DNA of 26,169 nt from Planctomycetia bacterium (GCA_005801395.1 SYDV01000343.1:1-26169), one strand, 5' to 3'. Shown: positions 15,084 to 24,439, counted from the stretch's first letter. The notes: a model not told the origin generated them from the sequence alone. Numbers and translations are program-made.

Positions 15084-16766
15084 ATGCGATTGATCCTCCT
15101 CCTCCTGACTTTGATCACTTCGGCTCAGGCGGAACAGGTACTGAGTCAAAATGATTACGACGCATTACGGGCGAATTTACAGGTTATTCCCCTTATTTTG
15201 CCAGATGAGCCAATCGATTTATCTCGAGGCGGCCCAGCTGAACGCTCAGCAGGGATTATGGCGAGCAATGATTTGCGCGCTGATTATCCGAAGAATCAGC
15301 TAAGAGGATTATTATTTCCTCAATGGCGACGCTTCGCGGGCGAAGGCGTTTCGTTAGATATTCCCGACCACCCTCAGATTTCGGTAGTGCGGGCAAAGCC
15401 ACGGTTTCCGAATCCCCTGAACCTTCAAGCGGATGATGACAACACCGACGACAACATTGCCAATGGATACCATCTACTGTTTGCAGATCAGATTTTGGTC
15501 AGCGTTATTATCGAACAATCCAACTCGCTTGATAATTCTCCTGGGTGTTTTTGCGGCGCGATAGCCTTGAATATCTTTCGTTTTCGCGATGGAGTTATGC
15601 GACGTTTTTCCTTAATGGAAAATGGCGAAACCAAAAGTATTGAAACCGCGGTCAAACAGCACTCAGCAAGATTAACCGAGTGGACACATTCATTGTTGCA
15701 TCCGGATGTCTACACGCGCATTGGGCTAAGTTTAACCCCACATGGTGAATTATTCACCCGCGAAGCGGCGCAGACCGTGGTGATTAATACCCAGGATATG
15801 AATCAACGACAGGCCATGGTGATCAACAACCAGGATATGAATCGACGAGTTGGATTACTGTATCCTGGGATGTCGCGTGACGCCGTTATCGAAGTCATGG
15901 GGAAACCATTTACAGAAGCAGACAATCGGCTGCGTTGGCGGTGGGTACCATCTCCAACTCCGCCCACTTTATTTTATCAGACCATGGAAGTTGAACTTGA
16001 TGAGTTTGGGCTATTTCAAGGTTGGCTCTATGAAAATGTTGTGTTGCCCGATTCTCATGAGTCGGATAATGAGACGAATAAAAGCTATGGCTCCGTGCCA
16101 TGGATTTTATCTCATATTCCAACTTCACGTCATCGGGAAAGCGAACAGTCCTTTTTGGAAAAATGGACTAAGCGCTTGTTGCCCACGCTCTCGGTTAATG
16201 ACGGTAATTTACTTTTAAACCGATTAGACCGGGTGACAGAGGACGGAAATCTTCGCGTTTCGCCCGACGTGATGTTGTTGGTGCAGAACTTTTTCATTCA
16301 ACACGGAGGAGGAACCGCCGCGTGGTTACTGCAGCATCAAATCCCGGCTACGGCTCCACCTCTTTTTATCGCTCAACTCAATGTGCTGTTGACCACTCCC
16401 GCAAACGAACAAGCACACGAAAGTATACCGCTCTTAATGTCGTTTATTGGGAATAAAAACCCTGAGTACACGAATTTAGCACGCGCCATTATGACACATG
16501 CAACACCATCCATTCAACGCTATGGTTGGACCTATACCGAACATCTTGATCTTGCCGTCATCAATAGCCAATTGCCAACGGCGATCGTTTCCCCTGATTA
16601 TTGGACGCGGTTCAACGTCGCGGAATATTTATGCAAACAGCCACGCCAACCAGAATCTATTCTCGCATTGGTTCGCACACAAAAAGATAAAGAAAATGAA
16701 AAAGATGTCTGGCTGCTCGACGCTTGGGATCAGGTCTTAACAATGGATCAGCAACCGACTAAATAG
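15084..16766 (+). CDS. Secreted protein of unknown function with a BamE-like segment
   Basis: The 560-residue product has a clear Sec signal (MRLILLLLTLITSAQA, cut before EQVLS). The N-terminal half matches no family I know. Residues 233-258 are a 13-residue tandem repeat (VINTQDMNQRQAM, VINNQDMNRRVGL). Directly after it, YPGMSRDAVIEVMGKPFTEA with later VELDEFGLFQGW has the pattern of SmpA/BamE-type domains (GMsr..V...lG.P, then a strand ending in G.v..w). The C-terminal third is helical. The gene is divergent from the AraC gene with about 110 bases between them, and 73 bases before the helicase on the same strand. The BamE resemblance is short, so an outer-membrane role is only a suggestion. 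Confidence 0.75.
   Translation: MRLILLLLTLITSAQAEQVLSQNDYDALRANLQVIPLILPDEPIDLSRGGPAERSAGIMASNDLRADYPKNQLRGLLFPQWRRFAGEGVSLDIPDHPQISVVRAKPRFPNPLNLQADDDNTDDNIANGYHLLFADQILVSVIIEQSNSLDNSPGCFCGAIALNIFRFRDGVMRRFSLMENGETKSIETAVKQHSARLTEWTHSLLHPDVYTRIGLSLTPHGELFTREAAQTVVINTQDMNQRQAMVINNQDMNRRVGLLYPGMSRDAVIEVMGKPFTEADNRLRWRWVPSPTPPTLFYQTMEVELDEFGLFQGWLYENVVLPDSHESDNETNKSYGSVPWILSHIPTSRHRESEQSFLEKWTKRLLPTLSVNDGNLLLNRLDRVTEDGNLRVSPDVMLLVQNFFIQHGGGTAAWLLQHQIPATAPPLFIAQLNVLLTTPANEQAHESIPLLMSFIGNKNPEYTNLARAIMTHATPSIQRYGWTYTEHLDLAVINSQLPTAIVSPDYWTRFNVAEYLCKQPRQPESILALVRTQKDKENEKDVWLLDAWDQVLTMDQQPTK
15780..15857 (+). repeat. In-frame tandem repeat of 39 bp
   Basis: Two copies (15780-15818 and 15819-15857) encode VINTQDMNQRQAM and VINNQDMNRRVGL. 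The second unit differs at several bases, including its last codons, so the duplication is not recent. It lies at the junction between the N-terminal part and the BamE-like segment of the secreted protein and may act as a spacer. Confidence 0.75.
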
Positions 16767-16839
16767 CAGCGTCCATTCCGTGCCGAAGTAAGGACAGAAT
16801 AAACATTGTCCTTATCTTGAGCGAAGCATTATCCCACGC

Positions 16840-19800
16840 ATGCCGTTGAGTGCTTTCCATCCTGCCGTGCGTTCGTGGTTCGAGGCCAACCTCGGCACGC
16901 CGACGCCACCACAAATTCAAGGCTGGCCGGCGATTCGTTCTGGTGCGCATGTTTTAATCGCGGCGCCAACCGGCACCGGTAAAACGTTATCGGCATTTTT
17001 GTGTGCGATTGATCAATTAGTTTGCCAGGGGCCGTATTTAAAAGAGGGCACGCAGGTATTGTATGTCTCGCCGTTAAAGGCCCTGGGCAATGATATTCAA
17101 AAAAACTTATCCGTTCCATTAGCAGGTATTGCCGCGGTCGATGCGTTCGTGCCACAGATTAAAGTGGCGGTACGTTCCGGAGATACCGCGGCTAGTGAAC
17201 GTGCAGCGATGCTGCGTAAACCGCCGCATATTTTGGTGACAACGCCGGAATCGCTCTATTTATTGCTAACCAGTGCGGGTGGACGTGGAATACTGAAAAC
17301 GGTGCGGACTGTGATCATTGACGAAATCCACGCCGTTGCTGGGAATAAACGCGGAGCACATTTATCATTATCACTGGAACGGCTCGAAGCGTTAGCCGGA
17401 CCCGTCCAGCGCATTGGTTTATCCGCGACGCAAAAACCACTCAGTGCCATTGGCGATTTTTTAACCGGCACTGATCGTCCCTGCACCATCGTTGATGTCG
17501 GACATTTACGCCATCTTGATATTGCCGTTGAAATTCCCCAGTCGCCCTTGGAAGCGGTATGTTCACATCAGGTGTGGAGCGAACATTATGAACGCATGGT
17601 GACCTTAATTAATGAACACCGCACGACCTTGGTGTTTGTCGCCACGCGCAAACTCGCTGAACGTTTAGCGCTGCGTTTAAGCGAACGCTTGAGCCCGACG
17701 GAGGTTGCTTGTCATCACGGTTCCCTCAGCAAGGAGCGACGCTTCGATGCCGAACAACGCCTGAAAAATGGCCAATTGCGGGTATTGGTAGCAACTGCGT
17801 CATTGGAACTCGGTATTGATATTGGTGATGTCAATTTAGTCGTGCAGATTGGTTCACCCAAAACAATTGCGGCATTTTTGCAACGGGTTGGTCGTGCTGG
17901 TCATGGTATTCATCGCACACCGAAAGGGCGTTTATTTCCCCTGACGATTGATGAATTAGTCGAAGCCGCCGCACTGATGCGTGCGGTCAAGAATAAAGAA
18001 TTAGATCGTATTCCTCAGCCCTTACAGCCGTTGGATTTACTCGCGCAGCACATCGTTGCCGCCTGCGTTAATGAATCGTGGGAGATGACCAAACTCTATG
18101 ATTTATGTCGCCGAGCATTTCCTTACCGCACGTTAACGCGTGAAGAATTCGACGACGTGGTTGCGTTACATACGCTTGGGCGTCACGCCCTGCTGCACCA
18201 CGATGGTGTAAATCATGTTTTACACGCCACCAAACGCGCGCGATTAGTTGCCACCATGTCAGGTGGAGCCATTCCCGATAATGCTAATTTTCAAGTCCGC
18301 GAAGATCCCACGGATGCCTTAATTGGAACCCTAGATGAAGATTTTTCTTTGGAGTCCTCGCCTGGGGATATTTTCCAATTGGGCAATACGGCGTGGCGCA
18401 TTTTAAGCATTGAAGGACGCCTTGGGGTCGTGCGTGTGGTCAATGCCCAAGGCGCACCGCCAACTATTCCGTTTTGGATCGGCGAAGCCGGTGGACGTTC
18501 ACGTGAATTATCCGCCGCCGTCGGGCAAACGCGCGAGGATTGTGACGGAAGTGGATGGGGCACGGCCTATGGATTAAATGCTGCAGGGGCTGATCAATTA
18601 TATCGTTACCTGCACGATAGCAGGATCGCCTTAGGCCAATTACCGTCACAAACCCACGTGATCGCTGAGCGCTTTTTCGATGACAGTGGCGGCATGCAAT
18701 TGGTGATTCATGCGCCATTTGGCGCACGCATCAATCGCGCCTGGGGTTTAGCGTTACGCAAACGTTTCTGCGGCGGCTTTGGTTTTGAATTAGAAGCAGC
18801 AGCCACCGAAGAAGGTATTTTATTATCGCTCGCACCCACCACCAGTTTTCCCTTAGCGGAAGTTTTTACCTATTTATCTCCCGCCACGGTGCGCGATGTG
18901 TTAGTGCAGGCCTGCATTACCGGCGGACAATTTGAAACGCGTTGGCGATGGAACGTGCAACGCGCGTTATTAGTTGAACGATTTAGCGGAAGCAAAAAAG
19001 TCCCAGCCTTTCTCACCCGAATTCGCTCGAACGACGCGTTAATTATCGCATTTCCACAAGTGCTGGCTTGTCCGGAAAACCTCCCAGGTGGGCCGTTACC
19101 GATTCCTGATCATCCATTGGTGCAACAAACGATTACGGACTGCTTAACCGAATTAATGGACATTGATGGCTTAGTGACGGTGCTGAGTGATATTCGCGCT
19201 GGCCGCATCGCAACGCACGCGGTTGAAACGACTGAGCCAAGTCCATTGGCGCGCGGGTTATTGGCTGCGCAGCCCTACGCATTCTTAGATGATGTCCCGT
19301 TCGAAGAACGCCGCATCAGAGCCGTCAGCAGTAGCAACGGTGCGCAGACACCCCCTCCCGCCAATGATTTGGATCTGGAGGTCGTTGCCCTGGTTCGCGA
19401 ACAAGCGTGGCCGCAACCGCGCGACACAGAAGAATTACACGAAGCGTTACGGTGGATGGGATTTATTGCGGCGGAAGAGGTCGGCACTTGGATGCCATGG
19501 CTGTCACAATTACAACACGACCGTCGGGTCGTGCTGGACCATCAACGTTGGTATGCGGTGGAAACTGATCGCTCTGACCAGGAACAACTGTGGCGCGGAC
19601 GTTTAGAAGCGTTGGGACCAATCGTTAGTGATGAGGCTATTTTCATCGCCTTAGAAACCAAAGGTGAAGCACTGCGCTGCCGCCTCAACGGTCAACCAGC
19701 GTGGTGCAATCGCCGATTATTAGCACGCATTCATCGCCTAATGCTCGACCGCCAACGACGTCAATGGCAACCCGTTTCGGTTACGGATTTCCTGCACGTA

Positions 19801-20730
19801 CTTACTCGCTGGCAAGGCGCACATAACGACACGCAATTAGATGGTCCGCGTGGCGTGTTGTCCGTGATTAGTCGCCTTGCGGGTTTTGCCGTTCCAGGGC
19901 CAGCCTGGACGGGACAATTATTACCACTGCGCGTGCGTGGTTTTAAAGTCGAATGGCTCGACCAATTATGCCTCGGAGGCGAAGTCGCCTGGGGTCGTTT
20001 ATGGAACGTCACCGCTGGCAGTCGACCGACGTTATCACAAGTGCCTCTATCGCTTATTCCACGCGCCGATTTGGACTCCTGGTTAGGACTAGCGCCGCCA
20101 ATCAATACGGATGAATTGAGTGGTTATGCCCAGAGCATTTTATCCGCATTGGATAAACGTGGTGCATTATTCCAAACTGAACTGGTACGCGCCACCGGCT
20201 TATTAGCTGAACATGTCGAGATGGGACAAAGCGAATTAATTGCCCATGGCTTAATTACCTGCGATTCGTTTGGAGCCTTGCGTTGGTTAATGATGTCCTC
20301 CGACCGACGTGGACGCGCCCTACCACCGGGTGGACGCTGGAGCCGCTTACGTCTCACTGGACAAGCTTTCGCAGCCGATGCACTCGCAAGCGAAGACCAA
20401 GCGACGTTTATCGCTCGGCAATTATTAAAACGAACCGGCGTGGTATTCCGTCACACCATCGAGCGCGAACGCCAGCCGATTCCCTGGCGCGATATTTTAC
20501 GCGCACTCCGACGCTTAGAATTATCCGGCGAAGTCCGTGGCGGCCGCTTCGTCACTGGCTTCAGCGGCGAGCAATTTGCGTTACCCGAAATGGCCGAATT
20601 ATTGCGCCACCCTCCCGTTGATGAACCACCTGTTTCCATCAGCGCCATCGACCCACTTAATTTTCATGGCATTTTAATTCCCGATGAACGCGTGGCGGCA
20701 GTGGCTAAGAAGCGGATTAATGTGGTGTGA
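16840..20730 (+). CDS. lhr: Lhr-type DEAD/DEAH-box helicase
   Basis: The 1296-residue product is a superfamily 2 helicase of the Lhr group. Motif I APTGTGKT lies at 42-49, motif II DEIH at 161-164, motif III SATQ at 195-198 and motif VI QRVGRAGH at 348-355. The sequence TLDEDFSLESSPGDIFQLG and the following WRILSIEGRLGVV are typical of the Lhr core beyond the RecA domains. The remainder forms winged-helix and C-terminal regions. It is somewhat shorter than E. coli Lhr (about 1538). Lhr enzymes translocate 3' to 5' on single-stranded DNA and unwind RNA:DNA hybrids, and are linked to DNA repair. No Shine-Dalgarno sequence is visible before the ATG, but the product aligns with the family from its first residues. 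The short ORF at 20814 follows on the same strand. Confidence 0.92.
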   Translation: MPLSAFHPAVRSWFEANLGTPTPPQIQGWPAIRSGAHVLIAAPTGTGKTLSAFLCAIDQLVCQGPYLKEGTQVLYVSPLKALGNDIQKNLSVPLAGIAAVDAFVPQIKVAVRSGDTAASERAAMLRKPPHILVTTPESLYLLLTSAGGRGILKTVRTVIIDEIHAVAGNKRGAHLSLSLERLEALAGPVQRIGLSATQKPLSAIGDFLTGTDRPCTIVDVGHLRHLDIAVEIPQSPLEAVCSHQVWSEHYERMVTLINEHRTTLVFVATRKLAERLALRLSERLSPTEVACHHGSLSKERRFDAEQRLKNGQLRVLVATASLELGIDIGDVNLVVQIGSPKTIAAFLQRVGRAGHGIHRTPKGRLFPLTIDELVEAAALMRAVKNKELDRIPQPLQPLDLLAQHIVAACVNESWEMTKLYDLCRRAFPYRTLTREEFDDVVALHTLGRHALLHHDGVNHVLHATKRARLVATMSGGAIPDNANFQVREDPTDALIGTLDEDFSLESSPGDIFQLGNTAWRILSIEGRLGVVRVVNAQGAPPTIPFWIGEAGGRSRELSAAVGQTREDCDGSGWGTAYGLNAAGADQLYRYLHDSRIALGQLPSQTHVIAERFFDDSGGMQLVIHAPFGARINRAWGLALRKRFCGGFGFELEAAATEEGILLSLAPTTSFPLAEVFTYLSPATVRDVLVQACITGGQFETRWRWNVQRALLVERFSGSKKVPAFLTRIRSNDALIIAFPQVLACPENLPGGPLPIPDHPLVQQTITDCLTELMDIDGLVTVLSDIRAGRIATHAVETTEPSPLARGLLAAQPYAFLDDVPFEERRIRAVSSSNGAQTPPPANDLDLEVVALVREQAWPQPRDTEELHEALRWMGFIAAEEVGTWMPWLSQLQHDRRVVLDHQRWYAVETDRSDQEQLWRGRLEALGPIVSDEAIFIALETKGEALRCRLNGQPAWCNRRLLARIHRLMLDRQRRQWQPVSVTDFLHVLTRWQGAHNDTQLDGPRGVLSVISRLAGFAVPGPAWTGQLLPLRVRGFKVEWLDQLCLGGEVAWGRLWNVTAGSRPTLSQVPLSLIPRADLDSWLGLAPPINTDELSGYAQSILSALDKRGALFQTELVRATGLLAEHVEMGQSELIAHGLITCDSFGALRWLMMSSDRRGRALPPGGRWSRLRLTGQAFAADALASEDQATFIARQLLKRTGVVFRHTIERERQPIPWRDILRALRRLELSGEVRGGRFVTGFSGEQFALPEMAELLRHPPVDEPPVSISAIDPLNFHGILIPDERVAAVAKKRINVV

Positions 20731-20813
20731 ACCACAATTCTGGGCCGAAAAACTGAAAGATCACTCGCCCCAGGCCTAAATCGCGTTAGCTTGCCGTCTG
20801 TGATGGTATTTTT

Positions 20814-21035
20814 ATGAACCGACAGCTTGACTACGACGAAGTAAAACGCGATCAGCAAGCACGCTTTACTGGCCTGAAAGCGGAATTGGAATATCGGCGC
20901 GGTCCACGACGACGCCCACGCGATCCTGAAATCTTGGAAGAATTATTACGTTTAGATATGGCACAATTAGCCGCCATGTACGCGAGTGGTGAGCGACGAT
21001 GGATCGCGCCACGCGTCATTGCAGTTCGGCTGTGA
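20814..21035 (+). CDS. Small hypothetical protein
   Basis: The 73-residue product is highly charged (MNRQLDYDEVKRDQQARFTG, a GPRRRPRDPE basic stretch, then EILEELLRLDMAQLAAMYAS). Two amphipathic helices around an Arg/Pro linker are likely. There is no signal or membrane segment and no family I recognise. It starts 83 bases after the helicase stop on the same strand and could be co-transcribed with it. There is no clear ribosome binding site. The regular amphipathic pattern and length suggest a real gene, but chance is possible. Confidence 0.5.
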   Translation: MNRQLDYDEVKRDQQARFTGLKAELEYRRGPRRRPRDPEILEELLRLDMAQLAAMYASGERRWIAPRVIAVRL

Positions 21036-21113
21036 ATATTATGGGCTATTTTTTCGGCATTGGTTTTTCCTACTTGTTAGTCTGTATCGGTCTTCCTATT
21101 GTCATACCAGAAA

Positions 21114-21872
21114 ATGACACTGGATGCCGCCCAACAGAAGAGACTCACAGAAGCTAGTTTTCTAATTCGAAATGGACGCCCAGGTGAAGCGATTCCCATC
21201 CTTGATGGTCTTCTCGAAATAGATCCCAATTTCCTATTCTTATGGGATGAAAGAGTGCGCGCCAAAGCATTTTCCGGCGATCATGTCGGCGCCTTCTCAG
21301 ATAGCACCATGAGGATTCAGCGAGCGCCTGAGGATCCAGAGAGCTACACCTGTCGTGCATTTTATGTATTTGGGCGAGTTAATGATCTTCGCTCAGCAAT
21401 TGAGGATTACTCATCAGCGATTTATTTGAATCCGGAGCATCCCACCGCCTTCCTTCAACGTGGAATACTTCGAGTTCGTTTAGGTGATCTGGCAGATGCG
21501 ATATCTGATTTTTCCTCTGATATTCGATTCTCAAAAAGTGGCGCTTTATCAGGGTTGTTGAATCGCGGCAAGACGAGATATCTCCTTGGCGACTTACCTA
21601 ACGCGATTGCTGATTTGACCCATGCATTCTCACTGGAAATAGAGCCCGCTATTTATGCCCCACTTTTTCGTGGACATGCTTTACTGGCAGCAGGTGATTA
21701 TCATGGGGCAATTGACGATTTCACTGCGGCTATCCTTGCTTATTCAGGGCTTACGAATGCATATAGATGTCGCGCAGAGGCGCGTAGGCTGATCGGCGAT
21801 ACGGTTGGCGCCAGTAATGACCTTGCCGAATATCAACGACTCGGCGGTCAGGATTTACCAGCGTATTCTTGA
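21114..21872 (+). CDS. TPR-repeat protein
   Basis: The 252-residue product consists of tandem tetratricopeptide repeats: the canonical A..RG..R..LGDL..AI.DF.. pattern is clear at AFLQRGILRVRLGDLADAIS, LLNRGKTRYLLGDLPNAIAD, LFRGHALLAAGDYHGAIDDF and AYRCRAEARRLIGD, with weaker units before. TPRs form a helical groove for protein partners, so a scaffold role is likely. The start is uncertain: a TTG at 21099 or the ATG at 21114, neither with a good ribosome binding site. A 38-codon frame starting at 21041 in another frame encodes a hydrophobic segment and ends inside this gene, so a lost membrane anchor is conceivable. No signal peptide is present in the frame given. Confidence 0.8.
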   Translation: MTLDAAQQKRLTEASFLIRNGRPGEAIPILDGLLEIDPNFLFLWDERVRAKAFSGDHVGAFSDSTMRIQRAPEDPESYTCRAFYVFGRVNDLRSAIEDYSSAIYLNPEHPTAFLQRGILRVRLGDLADAISDFSSDIRFSKSGALSGLLNRGKTRYLLGDLPNAIADLTHAFSLEIEPAIYAPLFRGHALLAAGDYHGAIDDFTAAILAYSGLTNAYRCRAEARRLIGDTVGASNDLAEYQRLGGQDLPAYS

Positions 21873-21914
21873 TGGCATTAGACTCCTTGCCGAGATGAGA
21901 GGCGAATAATTTTT

Positions 21915-21973
21915 CTTCCTCCTCCGACCTCTGCGTCCTAAGCAACCCGAATGGATTGCCGCGCCTCCTGTGA
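21915..21973 (-). repeat. Dispersed CGCAGAGG-type intergenic repeat, copy 2
   Basis: The minus strand reads CACAGGAGGCGCGG, a 20-odd-base middle, then ACGCAGAGGTCGGAGGAGGAA. It is related to the string at 1761-1797. It lies between the convergent TPR and DUF1080 genes, where it could affect transcript ends. I see no T-run with a strong stem. Confidence 0.4.
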
Positions 21974-22017
21974 AGGCAGTCCCTTGAGGATATGACCAAA
22001 GATAATAATATGCCCCT

Positions 22018-24315
22018 TCACGGTTTCGCCAATTTAGCCGCTCGAATTTGTTCGGCGGTAATTGGCGCGGCATTGGGCGCGAAATTTGCCCGGGCGTGGG
22101 TGAGTGCGGCGGCTAATTCTTCGTCAGGGAGAAATCCCATCGGCGGCATGAGGTTGGAATATTTGGGACGATCAGCGGGCAACACGGTTGCTGGGCCATG
22201 GATGACGACGCGTAATAATTGCAATGAATCGCCGGCTAGTATTTCGCTGCCCATCAGTGGTGGTTGCATGCCAGCAACACCACTGCCGTTTTTCATGTGA
22301 CAGACAGCGCAATAGGTTTTGTAGGCGAGGGCATTTTTGGCCTCGATGGGCGTGCGCGGTTTTTCTACGGTGGATTCTGTTACCGTGGAGACAGGCCGTT
22401 TTTCGCGGCGTTCGCCGGTATAAACGACGCGCCAAATGCGGCCTTTGACGGAATCGCCAATATAAAGGGTGCCATCTGGGCCAAACACTACGCCGCAGGG
22501 ACGGAAACGGGCTTGGTCTGGAGTATTTACACTGGTGCGACCGGAAAATCCGTCAGCAAATATTTCGAATTCGCCCAACGGCATGCCATTTGAGCCAAAG
22601 GGTACGTAGGCGACGTAATAGCCACGCTGTGGTTCTGGTGCACGATTCCATGAACCGTGAAAGGCAATGAACGCACCGTGTAAATATTTATTAGGAAATT
22701 GCTGCGTCTGATTAAATGCCATTTGCATCGGCGCGGTATGCGCGGGAAAAGCAAGGAGCGGGTCGGGGTATTTCCCAGGCTCAGCCTGTTTCGTATTATC
22801 GCCGCCAAATTCCGGTGCCAGCATGCGTGCCTTTTTACGTACATCGTAATAGGTGGATGGCCAACCAACATCGCCGTGTTCGGTCAGCAGGTGCATTTCC
22901 TCTGCGGGAGCTTCCGCATTATCCACCGCAGTGTAAAATTGCGGAGCAATCGTATTGAGTTGGTCGCGCCCCATCATCACCATAAAAAATGCTTTTTTCG
23001 TGGGATTCCATGCCAGCGACAACGCATGGCGTAATCCGCTCGCGTAACGATAGCCGTCCTTGAGTTGTTCCTGATTAGGGACATCCGATTTGAAGCGCCA
23101 GATACCGCCATGCTGCTTTTGCAATTCGGTTGGATCAATGCCAACCGCACCGAGTTTTCGGTCGCCGGTAGACGCCACATTTTGCGGCGAACCAACATTC
23201 ACATAGAGATTTCCCTCAGCATCAAAAGCAAACGCTTTCGCATCGTGCGACCGTTGATCGGGAAGCTGAGCAATTAATTGCGGTTCACCTTCGGGCACCA
23301 GCACGTTGGCGGTGAGTTTGGTACGGAACACGGCGGACGCGCTGGAATAATAGAGCCAGCCATTACGCACGGCGACGCCGGTTCCGCCACCAGAGCCAAA
23401 TTCTTTTATAATTTCGGCTTTGCCATCACCATCGCCATCGCGTAAGGCAAATATTCCACCCTTGCGACTGGCTGCATAAATATCGCCATTCGGGGCAACG
23501 GCGAGAAAGCGCATGGCGTCACCTTTTCGCCCGGCCATGAGATTATCTGCCACCACGGTCGCGCGAAAACCATCAGGCAATTGAATATCACCGTCATTTT
23601 CATCCGGCACAGGAAATGCCCGCCGAGCGACGAGATCAATTGGCCTAGCGAAACGCTGCGGCTGTTCGGTTATGATGTTAATGTTTTTGAATCGGATGGC
23701 GCTTTGACCCGCTTTGGAATTATTACCGATGGAGTGAATTTTAAACGCCAGGTAGCCCTCATGATATTTTTCATCAATTAAATGGCAGGTCGGCACCCCG
23801 TTAAACCAGATTTTTATGCTGGGCCCTAAACATTCGATGCGAACGTGTGCCCATTCTCCTAGTTTGAACGCGGCGCGCGCACGTTCATCGTTCTTCAAAT
23901 CATATAACCATTTCCAGTCACCACCAAAATCGTCGAACACCCCGCCGGTCCAGGCGCGAGGCGTATTATCTATTTTTACCTGATACCCATTTAGGCGAAC
24001 CTTGGCCGCCGCCGGAGCGTCGGCACAACGCAGCAAAATACCGCTGTTGAAACTGGGGTCGTCCTTCACGTCGAGTTCGAGAATAAAGTCGCGGTATTTT
24101 TTCTCTGAGGTGACAAAGGTGTGTTCAATGGTGTTGGCTCGCTGACGCAGAACCATTTCACCATTCTCAATGACGACGGGCGCGGGATCCGAGTGTGCGA
24201 CGATTTTCCAACCGCTAAGATCGATCCCATTAAAGAGCGAGACCCACGGAGTTTCCGCAGCGTATGCGGAAAAAGCAAACATGAGGAGAAATAGCGGTGA
24301 TGCGATTTTTAACAT
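22018..24315 (-). CDS. Secreted fusion: 3-keto-disaccharide hydrolase (DUF1080), sugar-dehydrogenase propeller and cytochrome c
   Basis: The 765-residue product has a Sec signal (MLKIASPLFLLMFAFSAYA, cut before AETPW). Residues ~22-205 are a DUF1080/PF06439 domain: WVSLFNGIDLSGW, FNSGILLRC, YQVKIDN and GEWAHVRIECLG are its usual landmarks. Residues ~230-640 are a soluble-glucose/sorbosone-dehydrogenase-like propeller (LPDGFRATVVADNL, MRFLAVAPNGDIYAASRKGG, GLRHALSLAWNPTKKAFFM, FHGSWNRAP, RPCGVVFGPDGTLYIGDS). Residues ~655-765 are a cytochrome c domain with CAVCH at 669-673 and a distal ligand Met in NLMPPMGFLPDE (723 or 726). The protein should cleave or oxidise sugars in the periplasm and pass electrons through its own heme. 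It converges on the TPR gene and diverges from the ApbE gene. The order of the three domains is known in PVC bacteria. The true substrate is not. Confidence 0.9.
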   Translation of the reverse strand: MLKIASPLFLLMFAFSAYAAETPWVSLFNGIDLSGWKIVAHSDPAPVVIENGEMVLRQRANTIEHTFVTSEKKYRDFILELDVKDDPSFNSGILLRCADAPAAAKVRLNGYQVKIDNTPRAWTGGVFDDFGGDWKWLYDLKNDERARAAFKLGEWAHVRIECLGPSIKIWFNGVPTCHLIDEKYHEGYLAFKIHSIGNNSKAGQSAIRFKNINIITEQPQRFARPIDLVARRAFPVPDENDGDIQLPDGFRATVVADNLMAGRKGDAMRFLAVAPNGDIYAASRKGGIFALRDGDGDGKAEIIKEFGSGGGTGVAVRNGWLYYSSASAVFRTKLTANVLVPEGEPQLIAQLPDQRSHDAKAFAFDAEGNLYVNVGSPQNVASTGDRKLGAVGIDPTELQKQHGGIWRFKSDVPNQEQLKDGYRYASGLRHALSLAWNPTKKAFFMVMMGRDQLNTIAPQFYTAVDNAEAPAEEMHLLTEHGDVGWPSTYYDVRKKARMLAPEFGGDNTKQAEPGKYPDPLLAFPAHTAPMQMAFNQTQQFPNKYLHGAFIAFHGSWNRAPEPQRGYYVAYVPFGSNGMPLGEFEIFADGFSGRTSVNTPDQARFRPCGVVFGPDGTLYIGDSVKGRIWRVVYTGERREKRPVSTVTESTVEKPRTPIEAKNALAYKTYCAVCHMKNGSGVAGMQPPLMGSEILAGDSLQLLRVVIHGPATVLPADRPKYSNLMPPMGFLPDEELAAALTHARANFAPNAAPITAEQIRAAKLAKP

Positions 24316-24439
24316 GAAGGATATGCTCCGAAAAAGAGTTTAAGGCTTCAAACATGGCACGAACGAATTCATGTTGCTTGATGTAACCAATATCGTCGGT
24401 GGCGTAGTGGCTCTCGATATATTTTTTTCTTTTGCTTCT
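24230..24439 (-). pseudogene. Possible remnant of a gene upstream of the DUF1080 fusion
   Basis: In a frame different from the DUF1080 gene, the minus strand is open from just after a TAA at 24442-24440. It encodes RSKRKKYIESHYATDDIGYI and then KQHEFVRAMFEALNSFSEHI before running into the signal peptide region of the next gene. The amino acid pattern looks like a protein helix bundle rather than chance translation, and GC content rises exactly here. It has no start codon of its own, so if real it is the tail of a decayed gene. I recognise no family. Confidence 0.25.
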
